Shown: one piece after another, positions 40,303 to 48,823 of the stretch
Layout of the letters: every line of letters starts with the position of its first letter
How positions within the stretch are numbered: position 1 is the first letter of the stretch
NCBI GenBank assembly: GCA_049698775.1
Contig: JBAVYM010000049.1
Coordinates: 62,001-126,000 of the forward strand
Source of the DNA: REEB76 sp049698775
Lineage (GTDB): Bacteria; Pseudomonadota; Gammaproteobacteria; Natronospirales; REEB76
Reading direction: 5' to 3'
Length of the DNA stretch: 64,000 bases
Made by a program: the position numbers and the translations under genes
Notes under the pieces: generated by a model
The model's database searches: none
Told to the model about the DNA's origin: nothing
What the model saw: the letters and a program-made list of their open reading frames with translations, nothing else

Positions 40303-41100
40303 TTACTTCTTGTCCTTGCCCTTCTCGGCAGGAGCGGCCTTGCCCTTGTCGGCAGCGGCAGCCGGCTTGCCTGCGGGTGCCGCCTTGCCGGCCGCGGTCG
40401 CTTTGGGGTCTGCCGCGGGTGTCTTGCCATCGGCAGCAGGAGCAGCCGCGCCCTCCGCCGGTGCAGCGGCGCCCTCTGCTGGAACCACGGCTGCGGCCAC
40501 CGGCTCTTCCTCAACGGTAATGCGCGGATGATGCACCGCCACCACCGGCAGGTCATGCTCCTCACCGTAAGCCAGTTGCACGATGCGCACGCCCTCGGGA
40601 AGTTTCAGATCAGAAAGGTGTAAAGCGTGGTTGAGTTCCAGGTTGGTAACGTCCACGTCAATGTACTCGGGTAGATAACGCGGCAGACAGGCGATTTCCA
40701 CCTCGATCAGGTTGCGCGACACCACGCCGCCCTGCTGCTTGACGCCGATGGCTTCCTTCTCGCCCAGGAAGTGCAGCGGCACGTGCACGTGAATCTCCAC
40801 GTCGTCTTTCACGCGCAACAAGTCCAGATGCATGATGATTGGTTTCGCGGGATGACGCTGCAGATCCTTCACGATAGCCTGATGCTGCTCGTTGCCGACC
40901 TTGATCTTGAGGACGTGCGAATAGAACGCCTCATACGCAAGGCCGTTGCGCAGTTCGTTATGATCGAACGCCAGTTCCACCGGCGGTTCGCCGGCTCCAT
41001 AAAGAATGCCCGGCACCTTGCCCGTACGACGCAGGCGGCGGCTCGCACCTTTCCCCTTGTCGTTGCGGACCTCGGCGCTCAGATTGAAGCTGATAGCCAT
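40303..41100 (-). CDS. rplY: 50S ribosomal protein L25, long Ctc form
   Basis: 265 residues. The N-terminal L25 domain binds 5S rRNA (LSAEVRNDKGKGASRRLRRTG, KVPGILYGAGEPPVELAF) and the TL5/Ctc beta domain covers about 95-185 (VHVPLHFLGEKEAIGVKQQGG). The last 75 residues are a low-complexity Ala/Pro/Lys tail (PAEGAAAPAEGAAAPAADGK, ending KGKDKK), longer than usual and probably disordered. It sits between prs and pth, the standard gammaproteobacterial order. Confidence 0.96.
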   Translation of the reverse strand: MAISFNLSAEVRNDKGKGASRRLRRTGKVPGILYGAGEPPVELAFDHNELRNGLAYEAFYSHVLKIKVGNEQHQAIVKDLQRHPAKPIIMHLDLLRVKDDVEIHVHVPLHFLGEKEAIGVKQQGGVVSRNLIEVEIACLPRYLPEYIDVDVTNLELNHALHLSDLKLPEGVRIVQLAYGEEHDLPVVAVHHPRITVEEEPVAAAVVPAEGAAAPAEGAAAPAADGKTPAADPKATAAGKAAPAGKPAAAADKGKAAPAEKGKDKK

Positions 41101-41158
41101 GTCTCATTACTCCAGTTGCGTTTAACATACGCCTCCCCGCGACCAGGAGAGGCTCCAA

Positions 41159-41175
41159 GGCCCGCAAAGCGGGCC
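41159..41175 (-). terminator. Short GC hairpin between prs and rplY
   Basis: GGCCCGC-AAA-GCGGGCC, a 7-bp perfect stem in the 182-bp prs-rplY gap. No T run follows in either direction. The rest of the gap holds a short CTCACTCC-type direct repeat (41250-41283) and no gene. Confidence 0.4.
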
Positions 41176-41282
41176 GGTGAAGGGTAAGGCCGGCAGCTAC
41201 GCCACCTGTGAGGGTGAGGGAAAAAACGATTGGTATCGTCCGGCTTTTCTTAATCCTCACTCCCTCACTCCTCACCTCCTCA

Positions 41283-42236
41283 CTAATCTATATACAGCGA
41301 CGACACCGATTCTTCATCGCTCACGCGGCGCATGGTTTCCGCCAGCAGTTGCGCGATACTCAGTTGCCGGATCTTGCGGCAAGCCTGGGCCTCGTCACGC
41401 AGCGGTATGGTGTCGGTGACCACCAGTTCGTCCAGCATCGAACCCTCGATATTTTCGATGGCCTTGCCGGACAGTACCGGATGGGTGATGTACGCCATCA
41501 CCTTCGCCGCACCCTGCTCTTTCAGCGCTTGCGCCGCCAGACACAAAGTGCCCGCGGTATCCACCAGATCGTCCACAATCACACAGGTCTTGCCCTTGAC
41601 CTCGCCGATGATATTCATCACCTGCGCTTCGTTGGGGCGCGGCCGGCGCTTGTCTATGATGGCCAAGTCCGCATCATCCAGACGTTTGGCCAGCGCCCTT
41701 GCTCTCACTACGCCGCCCACGTCGGGCGACACCACGATCAGGTTCTTGAATTTCTGCTTCCACACATCGCCCAGCAACACCGGCGACGCATACACATTGT
41801 CCACCGGGATGTCGAAGAATCCCTGGATCTGGTCGGCGTGCAAATCCACCGTGAGCACGCGGTTCACACCCGCGGACACCACCATATTGGCTACCAGCTT
41901 CGCGGTGATCGGCACACGTGCGGCGCGCTGGCGCCGGTCCTGGCGCGCGTAGCCGAAATACGGCACCACCGCGGTGATGCGCGAAGCCGAAGCGCGCCGC
42001 AACGCATCCGCCACCACCAGCAACTCCATGAGGTTGTCGTTGGTGGGCGGACAGGTGGACTGCACGATGAACACGTCGCGGCCGCGCACGTTTTCCATCA
42101 GTTCCACCGCCACTTCGCCGTCACTGAAGCGCGCCACCTGCGCCTTGCCCAAGGACAAATGCAGGTGGTTGGTGATACGGCCGGCCAATTGCGGGTTGGC
42201 GTTGCCCGCGAACACCATCATACTGCCTGCTGACAT
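41283..42236 (-). CDS. prs: Ribose-phosphate pyrophosphokinase
   Basis: 317 residues. MVFAGNANPQLA, RFSDGEVAVELMENVRGRDVF, VVPYFGYARQDR (ATP site), TVDLHADQIQGFFDIPVDN and the PRPP-binding loop CVIVDDLVDTAGT (about 217-229) are all present. It makes PRPP for nucleotide, His and Trp synthesis. The start may be the first Met or the MM pair five residues in (MMVFAGNANP), which fits the family better. It lies 64 bp downstream of tRNA-Gln. Confidence 0.97.
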   Translation of the reverse strand: MSAGSMMVFAGNANPQLAGRITNHLHLSLGKAQVARFSDGEVAVELMENVRGRDVFIVQSTCPPTNDNLMELLVVADALRRASASRITAVVPYFGYARQDRRQRAARVPITAKLVANMVVSAGVNRVLTVDLHADQIQGFFDIPVDNVYASPVLLGDVWKQKFKNLIVVSPDVGGVVRARALAKRLDDADLAIIDKRRPRPNEAQVMNIIGEVKGKTCVIVDDLVDTAGTLCLAAQALKEQGAAKVMAYITHPVLSGKAIENIEGSMLDELVVTDTIPLRDEAQACRKIRQLSIAQLLAETMRRVSDEESVSSLYID

Positions 42237-42299
42237 GCTGGCCTCGCTCGTCTGTCGTGGTCTTCACACCGGAATGCGCAACGCATCCCGAAATCTGTT

Positions 42300-42373
42300 T
42301 GGCTGGGGCGCCAGGGATCGAACCTGGGATGGCGGGATCAAAACCCGCTGCCTTACCGCTTGGCTACGCCCCA
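42300..42373 (-). tRNA. tRNA-Gln (UUG)
   Basis: A 74-nt cloverleaf: acceptor TGGGGCG/CGCCCCA, D arm GCCAAGCGGTAAGGC, anticodon stem GCGGG/CCCGC around TTTTGAT (anticodon TTG), T arm CCAGG-TTCGATC-CCTGG, discriminator G and an encoded CCA. Its first 10 nt overlap the end of ispE, whose TAG stop lies in the acceptor/D junction. ispE-tRNA-Gln-prs is a common gammaproteobacterial order. Confidence 0.95.
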
Positions 42374-43236
42374 TCATCAACGGGTGGTTCCGCCGCCAGC
42401 CTGTCGAGCAAGGGCGAGCGGTTGCGCCCCGGGGTGACGAATCCCCGCCAGTCTTGAGGTAAGTCCGCCAGCGCGCGCCGTGCCTCGGCTTCCTGCTCAA
42501 AGCCGGCAAACACACAGGCGCCGGAGCCGGTCAGCCGCGCTGGAGCCTTTTGGCCCAGCCAATCCAAGGCTTCGGCCACCGCCGGATAGCGTTTGCGCAC
42601 CACCGGCTCGAAGTCATTGCGGCCTTCGCCCGCGAAAAAGCGCGCTATTGTGATTGGAGCTGAATTTCGTGTCAAATCAGCGGTCTGGAATATCTCGCGG
42701 GTACTGATTTCGCAGGCCGGTTGCAGCACCAGATACCAAGGTTGTGGCAGAGCCATCGGCGTCAGGATTTCACCAACGCCTTGGGCCCAGGCTGCCTGGC
42801 CGTGGACGAACACCGGCACATCCGCGCCCAGTTCCAGACCCAAGCGGGCCAGTTCGGAAACGGTCAGTCCCACATTCCAAAGACGGTTGAGCGCCACCAG
42901 CGTGGTGGCAGCATCGGAACTGCCGCCGCCCAAACCCGCCTGGCGCGGCAGACGTTTGTGCAGATGAATCTCTACGCCAAGATGCGAATCGGCACGTTGC
43001 CGTAGCAGATGCGCCGCGCGCACCACAAGATCGTCCTGTTCGGGAATCTCGGTGGGTCCCGCCGGCCGCGTGATGCGGTCATCGTCGCGCAGTGTGAAAT
43101 CCAGTGTGTCGCTGTAATCCAGGAACTGAAACAAAGTCTGCAACAGATGATAACCGTCGCCGCGCCGACCGGTGATGTGCAGGAACAGATTGAGTTTCGC
43201 AGGCGCAGGCCAGTTGCGGCTTGTGGAAAAACTCAT
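42364..43236 (-). CDS. ispE: 4-diphosphocytidyl-2-C-methyl-D-erythritol kinase
   Basis: 290 residues from the ATG at 43236, which overlaps the lolB stop as ATGA. A GHMP kinase of the MEP isoprenoid pathway. PAPAKLNLFLHITGRRGDGYHLL (about 10-32) is the N-terminal substrate/ATP region, LPRQAGLGGGSSDAATTLVALN (about 93-114) the GHMP phosphate loop, and LTGSGACVFAGF motif 3. The last four codons and the stop run into the tRNA-Gln gene. Confidence 0.95.
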   Translation of the reverse strand: MSFSTSRNWPAPAKLNLFLHITGRRGDGYHLLQTLFQFLDYSDTLDFTLRDDDRITRPAGPTEIPEQDDLVVRAAHLLRQRADSHLGVEIHLHKRLPRQAGLGGGSSDAATTLVALNRLWNVGLTVSELARLGLELGADVPVFVHGQAAWAQGVGEILTPMALPQPWYLVLQPACEISTREIFQTADLTRNSAPITIARFFAGEGRNDFEPVVRKRYPAVAEALDWLGQKAPARLTGSGACVFAGFEQEAEARRALADLPQDWRGFVTPGRNRSPLLDRLAAEPPVDDGA

Positions 43237-43862
43237 TGCGCGTTTGAAAGTGTGTTGCTGATGGCGGGCCCCACCTGCCACTCGTTGATGGCCACCTTGA
43301 TGCGCACCGGGTCGCGCCGGATCAGCAGGCGCGTGGGCAAATCATAGGCGCCGAACTCCGCGTAATCCTGATAATCCACTCGCCAGCCGCGCTGCACCAG
43401 CATAACCAACTGTCCGCGCGCGTCCACGGCTTTGGTGAACGGTAGATTTGGATCGGGCAAGCCCACCATCCAATAGCGCATGCTCAACACCGGCAAAGGT
43501 ACGTGCAGGCGTTCGGCGAAATCCCGTTCCGGATCGGAGGTGATGAAATCGTCGCCGCGCGAACTGCGCACCCACAATATGCCGGAATCGCCGCGCACTT
43601 CCAGCGTACCGGCGCCGAATGGACCGCGAAAATTGAACGCGAGCTTATCGCCCTGCTGGGTCCAGTCCATGGAACCACTCCCGCCGTTCTTGGCCGTGAC
43701 GATGCCGATGCGGCCCTGCAATTCCCAGTCCGCAAGCTTTACCAGTTGCGCGCGTCGCACCTGCCAGGCGTTTTCGTTGGGTGGACCCACGGGTGCGGTA
43801 CCCGGCACGCTCGCACAACCGGTCAGTAGCGTGGCGGCCAGATACCAGCCACGTAATCTCAT
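43233..43862 (-). CDS. lolB: Outer membrane lipoprotein receptor LolB
   Basis: A 209-residue lipoprotein. The signal peptide ends in the lipobox LLTGC (Cys15). The mature protein has WELQGRIGIVTAKNGGSGSMDWTQQGDKLAFNFRGPFG, the LolB beta-barrel start, and PVLSMRYWMVGLPDP. It receives lipoproteins from LolA and inserts them in the outer membrane. The GTP-like spacing lolB-ispE-prs is typical. It overlaps the TPR gene upstream and ispE downstream by 4 nt each, so the three are translationally coupled. Confidence 0.93.
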   Translation of the reverse strand: MRLRGWYLAATLLTGCASVPGTAPVGPPNENAWQVRRAQLVKLADWELQGRIGIVTAKNGGSGSMDWTQQGDKLAFNFRGPFGAGTLEVRGDSGILWVRSSRGDDFITSDPERDFAERLHVPLPVLSMRYWMVGLPDPNLPFTKAVDARGQLVMLVQRGWRVDYQDYAEFGAYDLPTRLLIRRDPVRIKVAINEWQVGPAISNTLSNAQ

Positions 43863-45550
43863 GGCGAGAACCGTGAACTGAGTTTGAGCAATGCCTGATC
43901 ACCGGGATATTGCTTGAGCGCGGCGCTCCAGACCTGATGCGCTTCCTGTTTGTCACCTGCCGCCCACAATACTTCAGTCAGGTGCGCTGCCACCTCCGGA
44001 TCGGAAAGTTGCGCATACGCCTTGCGCAGATACGTGAGCGCTTGCGGATAATCACCCAACCGGTATTCCACCCAGCCCAAGCTGTCTATGATGGCGGGGT
44101 CGCCGGGTTTGAGCCGCAGCGCCTTCACTATATATATACGTGCTTCCTGGTAACGGGTGGAATGCACCGTCAGCGTGTAGCCCAGGGCGTTGAGGGCATC
44201 GGCATTATCCGGTTGCCGGCTGAGGATCAGGCGCAGATCGTCTTCCGCCGCCTGTGCATCGCCAAGGGTTTCCCGCAACAGTGCCCGCCCGTAGAGCAAA
44301 TCGGTATTGCCGGGATTTTCCATCAGCGCCTGGTCGAATACCCGCAGCGCAGCCTGATTGTCGCCGGCATCGCTGAACAACTGCGCTTCGGCGACGCGGA
44401 ATTGCACCGCGTCATCGGGATCCGCCGCCACGATACTGTCCAGGAAACTACGTGCGATATCCGGTTTGCCCTGCGCCAGCAACACGCGGGCCATACTCAA
44501 CTGCGCCGACATCCAGTACTGACCGCCGTCCACCAGTTGATACCATTGCAAGGCTTCGGGATATTGCTTCGTCAATTCGGCGGTATTGCCGAGAAAATAC
44601 CAAGCCTCGTTGTTGCGTTGGTGGGTCTTGAGCAGGTGCACAAAATAATTGCGCGCGTCGCCAAGTTTTTGGGCCTGTAACGCCAGCAGGCCAAGGGAAT
44701 ACAGGGCGTCTGGATTGTCGGGATGTTGTTTTAGAATGCCGGCAAATTCGGTCTGCGCCTGGGCATTTCGTCCAACCTGTGCCAGCAACGCGCCATACGC
44801 CAGATGCAAACCGGTATCGCCGGGCGCCGCTTGCACGCGAGCCTTCAGCAACGCCAAGGCTTCATCATTGCGGCCGGCGGCCACCATGGCCCGGGTTTCC
44901 AGCACCAGAGCCTCGTTCCAGTCCGGCTTGAGCGCCAGTGCGCGCCCGGCTTCATCAACCGCCAGCTTCGCGTCTTGATAAACCAACGCCAGCCGCGCCA
45001 GGGCAAAATGCGCCTCGGCGGATCGCGGACGGGCCGCCACCAGCTTTTGCATGACCGGCAAACCCTGCCGCGGGCCGGCTTCCTCACCCAGCATGGCACC
45101 GATGAGCAGCAGGTTTTCGCTGGGCGCCTCCTTTAGCAGGCGCTCGAATTCACTGACCGCGGTGTCCACGTTGCCTAAACGTGTGTTCAGGACTGCCTCG
45201 AAATGCAGCGCAGCGGGGTTGTCCGGCGCGAGCTGCAGCCAGCGGTGGCTCAAATCCAGTGCCAATGTATCGTTACCGGATTTGTACGCCAGCACCGTCG
45301 CATGTTCGCTGAGCCCCGGATCGTCACTCAGTTGTGCCGCCTGTGCGTACTGTTGCGCCGCCACTTGACGGTCGCCACGTTGCAGCGCCAGCTCGCCCAT
45401 GAACACGTGATAGGTCAGCGCCTGCTCCGGGGTACTGAACGTGGCTGACGAAGCTGGAGGCGCGGGCGTTGGCACACGCACTGGTGCGGCCGCACAGCCG
45501 GCCAGAATCAGGGCCGCGCACGCGAGGCCGATATGAAAATGTATGCGCAT
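43859..45550 (-). CDS. TPR-repeat lipoprotein
   Basis: 563 residues. The lipobox LILAGC puts the lipidated Cys at about residue 19, followed by a Pro-rich linker. The rest is a run of about 13 tetratricopeptide repeats, for example QALTYHVFMGELALQRGD, NPAALHFEAVLNTRLGNVD, NPDALYSLGLLALQAQ, NTDLLYGRALLRETLGD, and a final LGWVEYRLGDYPQALTYLRKAY. It is a scaffold-type envelope protein commonly encoded before lolB in Xanthomonas and Pseudomonas; its partners are not known. It is divergent from hemA. Confidence 0.88.
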   Translation of the reverse strand: MRIHFHIGLACAALILAGCAAAPVRVPTPAPPASSATFSTPEQALTYHVFMGELALQRGDRQVAAQQYAQAAQLSDDPGLSEHATVLAYKSGNDTLALDLSHRWLQLAPDNPAALHFEAVLNTRLGNVDTAVSEFERLLKEAPSENLLLIGAMLGEEAGPRQGLPVMQKLVAARPRSAEAHFALARLALVYQDAKLAVDEAGRALALKPDWNEALVLETRAMVAAGRNDEALALLKARVQAAPGDTGLHLAYGALLAQVGRNAQAQTEFAGILKQHPDNPDALYSLGLLALQAQKLGDARNYFVHLLKTHQRNNEAWYFLGNTAELTKQYPEALQWYQLVDGGQYWMSAQLSMARVLLAQGKPDIARSFLDSIVAADPDDAVQFRVAEAQLFSDAGDNQAALRVFDQALMENPGNTDLLYGRALLRETLGDAQAAEDDLRLILSRQPDNADALNALGYTLTVHSTRYQEARIYIVKALRLKPGDPAIIDSLGWVEYRLGDYPQALTYLRKAYAQLSDPEVAAHLTEVLWAAGDKQEAHQVWSAALKQYPGDQALLKLSSRFSP

Positions 45551-45684
45551 GGGGTTTGACTCGGTGTTCCTGCTTATCCACTATACTCCGCCGCAACGCG
45601 ACGCCACAGGCGTGCCCGGCAGTAAACGCTTGTTACTGCCGGCAATTTCGCCCAGAATTTGCCTCCCTGACCGATATATCCGCC

Positions 45685-46959
45685 ATGCCCTTTTGCACCC
45701 TTGGAATCAGCCATCTCACCGCGCCTGTCGCCATACGGGAACGCCTGAGCTTTGCCGCCGAGCAGATTCCCGAGGCCCTGCATGCGGTGACCGGTCTGGG
45801 CGGCGTCGAGGAAGCCGCGATCCTCTCCACCTGCAACCGTACCGAGATCTACGCGCACCTGGAGAACGGAGCGGGCACGGCATTGGTTGACTGGCTTTCG
45901 CGCGTACGCAGTCCGGATGATCCCGGTGTGCGCACACGTTTTTATCTGCACGATGGCGACGCGTCGGCGCGCCATCTGTTCCGGGTGGCCTGCGGCCTGG
46001 ATTCCATGATCCTGGGCGAACCGCAAATACTCGGCCAGATAAAAGATGCTTACGGGCTGGCGCTGCGCAGCGGCGCGGCCGGTAACCATCTGCATCGGCT
46101 GTTCCAGTATGCCTTTGCGGTGGCGAAACAGGTGCGCACCGACACGCACATCGGCGAAAACCCGGTGTCTGTAGCTTACGCCACGGTGCGCCTGGCACGG
46201 CAGATTTTCGCTGATTTCGGCAAACTCACGGTATTGCTCATCGGCGCCGGCGCAACTATCGAACTGGTGGCCCAGCATTTGCGCGAGCAGGGCACGCCGC
46301 GCATGATCATCGCGAACCGCACCCTGGACCGTGCGCATCTGCTTGCGGAAAAGTTCGGTGGTTATGCCATCGGCCTGCATGAGATCCCCGCGCACCTGAG
46401 TGAAGCGGATATCGTAATCGCCTCCACCGGCAGCCCGAAACCCATTCTCACCCGCGAAATGACCGTCGTCGCACTCGGTGCGCGCAAGCACCGTCCGGTG
46501 CTCATGCTGGATATCGCGGTACCGCGTGACATTGACCCCGCGGTGGCGGATCTGGCGGATGTGTATCTGTTCACCATTGATGATCTGCATAGTGTGGTGG
46601 AGAAAAATCTGCGCTCCCGCCAGGAAGCGGCACAACAAGCGGAAGTCATCATTGATGCGCAGGTGGCGCAGTTCATGGAACAACTGCGCGGTCTGGACGC
46701 GGTGCCCACCATCCGTGCGGTACGCGAGCATGCCGCGGAACTCCGAAACCACACACTGGAACAGGCGCAACATCTGCTGGCCGGCGGTGCAACGCCGGAG
46801 AGCGCGCTCAGGTTTCTTGCGGAAACCCTCACCAACCGGTTGTTGCACGCCCCAACGGCGTATCTGCGGCAGGCCGCGCATGCAGGCCGCGATCATATTA
46901 TCCGTCAGGCACACGAACTGTTCGGCCTGCAGGATAAAGACGGCGACCATAAACTCTGA
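45685..46959 (+). CDS. hemA: Glutamyl-tRNA reductase
   Basis: 424 residues from the ATG at 45685. MPFCTLGISHLTAPVAIRERL is the standard start; an open frame running back to 45469 crosses the divergent lipoprotein and is not used. ILSTCNRTEIYAHL (about 47-60) holds the nucleophilic Cys; ILGEPQILGQIKDAY, the NADPH site LLIGAGATIEL (about 184-194) and DIAVPRDIDPAV follow. It catalyses the first committed step of haem synthesis, reducing Glu-tRNA to glutamate semialdehyde. prfA follows after 26 bp, the usual hemA-prfA unit. Confidence 0.96.
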   Translation: MPFCTLGISHLTAPVAIRERLSFAAEQIPEALHAVTGLGGVEEAAILSTCNRTEIYAHLENGAGTALVDWLSRVRSPDDPGVRTRFYLHDGDASARHLFRVACGLDSMILGEPQILGQIKDAYGLALRSGAAGNHLHRLFQYAFAVAKQVRTDTHIGENPVSVAYATVRLARQIFADFGKLTVLLIGAGATIELVAQHLREQGTPRMIIANRTLDRAHLLAEKFGGYAIGLHEIPAHLSEADIVIASTGSPKPILTREMTVVALGARKHRPVLMLDIAVPRDIDPAVADLADVYLFTIDDLHSVVEKNLRSRQEAAQQAEVIIDAQVAQFMEQLRGLDAVPTIRAVREHAAELRNHTLEQAQHLLAGGATPESALRFLAETLTNRLLHAPTAYLRQAAHAGRDHIIRQAHELFGLQDKDGDHKL

Positions 46960-46985
46960 CACCGGCGCTGTAGCGGACACTTGAT

Positions 46986-48071
46986 GTGAAGGATTCCATA
47001 CGCCAGAAACTTGAACGGATGACTGCGCGCCACGAAGAACTGGCGGCTTTGCTGGCCAGCCCGGCGGTAATCGGTGACCAAAAACAGTTCCGGGACTTGT
47101 CCCGGGAATATGCGCGCCTGGAAATGCTGGTGGCGCGCTTTCGCGACTACAGCAGCGCTCAATCCGACCTGCACGCGGCTGAAGACATGCTGAAGGACCA
47201 CGACGCGATCATGCGGCGCCTGGCGCAGGAAGAGAAACTGGCGGTGCAGGCGCGGCTGGCGGCGCTGGAGCCCGGCCTGATTGAATTGATGTTGCCCAAA
47301 GACCCGCACGACGACAGCAACATATTCCTGGAAATCCGCGCCGGCACCGGCGGCGACGAGGCTGCGCTGTTCGCCGGCGACCTGTTCCGCATGTATGGCC
47401 GCTATGCCGAGGCCAAGGGCTGGCACATGGAGGTTCTCAGCGAGAGCTCCGGTGAGCACGGCGGCTACAAGGAGATCATCTCGCGCGTGGTGGGCCGGGG
47501 TGCGTATTCAAGATTGAAGTTCGAGTCCGGCGCACACCGCGTGCAACGGGTGCCGGAAACCGAAGCCCAGGGCCGCATCCATACTTCCGCCTGTACCGTG
47601 GCAATCCTGCCGGAAGTGGCAACCGTGGACGAAGTGGAAATCAACCCGGCGGATTTGAAAGTGGATACCTACCGTTCCTCGGGTGCCGGTGGTCAGCACG
47701 TGAACAAGACCGACTCCGCGATCCGCATCACCCACCTGCCGAGTGGCATCGTGGTGGAATGCCAGGACGAACGCTCACAGCACAAGAACCGCGCCCGCGC
47801 CATGTCACTGCTCAAGGCAAAATTATTGTCAGCCGAGCGCGAAAAGCAGATCAGTGCGCAGGCACAATCACGCAAACTCCAGGTTGGCAGCGGCGACCGC
47901 TCGGAGCGCATCCGCACTTACAATTTCCCGCAGGGGCGCGTCACCGATCACCGCATCAATCTCACGCTATACAAACTGGATGATATTCTGCAGGGCAAGC
48001 TTGACGATCTGATTGTGCCGCTCATGAATGAGTTCCAGGCCGAAGAGCTGGCTGCCATGGCGGCTCAGTGA
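46986..48071 (+). CDS. prfA: Peptide chain release factor 1
   Basis: 361 residues with a GTG start at 46986. It has the anticodon-like tripeptide region RVPETEAQGRIHTSAC (about 184-199) and the catalytic GGQ in SSGAGGQHVNKTDSAIR (about 228-244). It terminates translation at UAA and UAG. Its methyltransferase gene prmC is not adjacent but at 53675. The last 7 nt overlap the convergent membrane-protein gene. Confidence 0.96.
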   Translation: MKDSIRQKLERMTARHEELAALLASPAVIGDQKQFRDLSREYARLEMLVARFRDYSSAQSDLHAAEDMLKDHDAIMRRLAQEEKLAVQARLAALEPGLIELMLPKDPHDDSNIFLEIRAGTGGDEAALFAGDLFRMYGRYAEAKGWHMEVLSESSGEHGGYKEIISRVVGRGAYSRLKFESGAHRVQRVPETEAQGRIHTSACTVAILPEVATVDEVEINPADLKVDTYRSSGAGGQHVNKTDSAIRITHLPSGIVVECQDERSQHKNRARAMSLLKAKLLSAEREKQISAQAQSRKLQVGSGDRSERIRTYNFPQGRVTDHRINLTLYKLDDILQGKLDDLIVPLMNEFQAEELAAMAAQ

Positions 48072-48817
48072 GCGTCGGCCCGCGTCCTGAGACTGCAGTA
48101 CTGCAGGTAACAGACCGACAGCACATAGCACCACACGATCCCGCCCACCAACGGCATCAAGCCATAGTCGCACCACGGATGCGTCAGAGACGACGCGCCC
48201 GGCATCTGTCCCGTGCCCAGTTGATGCACGGCATTCATGATGTCCGGCCAGCCGGAAATGACATCATAGATAAATAACACAATGGCAGGCGCTGAAATCA
48301 CCACCGAGGTCCGCCACCAATTGGCTCGTGTCAACGAATGACTGTAGCTCAATGCATCAATGAAGTTCTTGCGATCCAGAACCGCGGCATAGGCGAAGAA
48401 TGCCAGCGTGGTGCCCAGAACGATGCCGGGGACGATAAACACAAAGAATCCGATACAGACGGCCAGGTAGTACAGCAGATCGCCGACCAGTATGGCTGGC
48501 GCCGCGCGCACGCCGTTACGTAACGCCTGTCCGTATGACAGCGTGGTTCCGCGCGCGAAGGCGTCCAATTTGGCGATGGCGCTGCCAAATAGCGCACTCT
48601 CCAGCAGCCATGCCAACAGCGCGACAATTATGGTCTTCCAGGTGATACTGCCGGTCAGCAATCCGCCACCGGCAAACGCGTCCGGTATCACGTCCACGAC
48701 GCAGGCAATCCATACCGGCATAAAAATCACCGGCAGGGATTGCAGAAATAAACGCCAGCCCGCCTCCAGTGTGGCGCTGATGGAAAGCATTGCGGGAGTT
48801 TCCGTTCGCGTGATCAA
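48065..48817 (-). CDS. Polytopic membrane protein, YciC/GDPD-membrane-domain-like
   Basis: 250 residues with about six hydrophobic segments. FFVFIVPGIVLGTTLAFFAYAAVLD followed by FIDALSYSHSLTRANWWRT is a pattern seen in YciC and glycerophosphodiesterase membrane domains (a long P-G-I helix pair, then S-x-x-L-x-x-x-N-W-W). The start at 48817 is TTG, 7 bp after the stop of the preceding gene; ATG 48790 (MLSISATLEAGW) is an alternative. The function is unknown. It forms a pair with the next gene upstream, which ends with the same NWWRT motif. Confidence 0.7.
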   Translation of the reverse strand: MITRTETPAMLSISATLEAGWRLFLQSLPVIFMPVWIACVVDVIPDAFAGGGLLTGSITWKTIIVALLAWLLESALFGSAIAKLDAFARGTTLSYGQALRNGVRAAPAILVGDLLYYLAVCIGFFVFIVPGIVLGTTLAFFAYAAVLDRKNFIDALSYSHSLTRANWWRTSVVISAPAIVLFIYDVISGWPDIMNAVHQLGTGQMPGASSLTHPWCDYGLMPLVGGIVWCYVLSVCYLQYCSLRTRADAH

Positions 48818-48823
48818 TGCCGG

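Noticed and set aside
45554..45590. hemA promoter with TTGACT and TATACT
   Set aside because: The boxes are 20 nt apart, outside the usual 16-18 nt spacing, so the call was not kept.
45574..46980. 468-codon minus-strand frame opposite hemA
   Set aside because: hemA is certain; the antisense frame is a compositional shadow.
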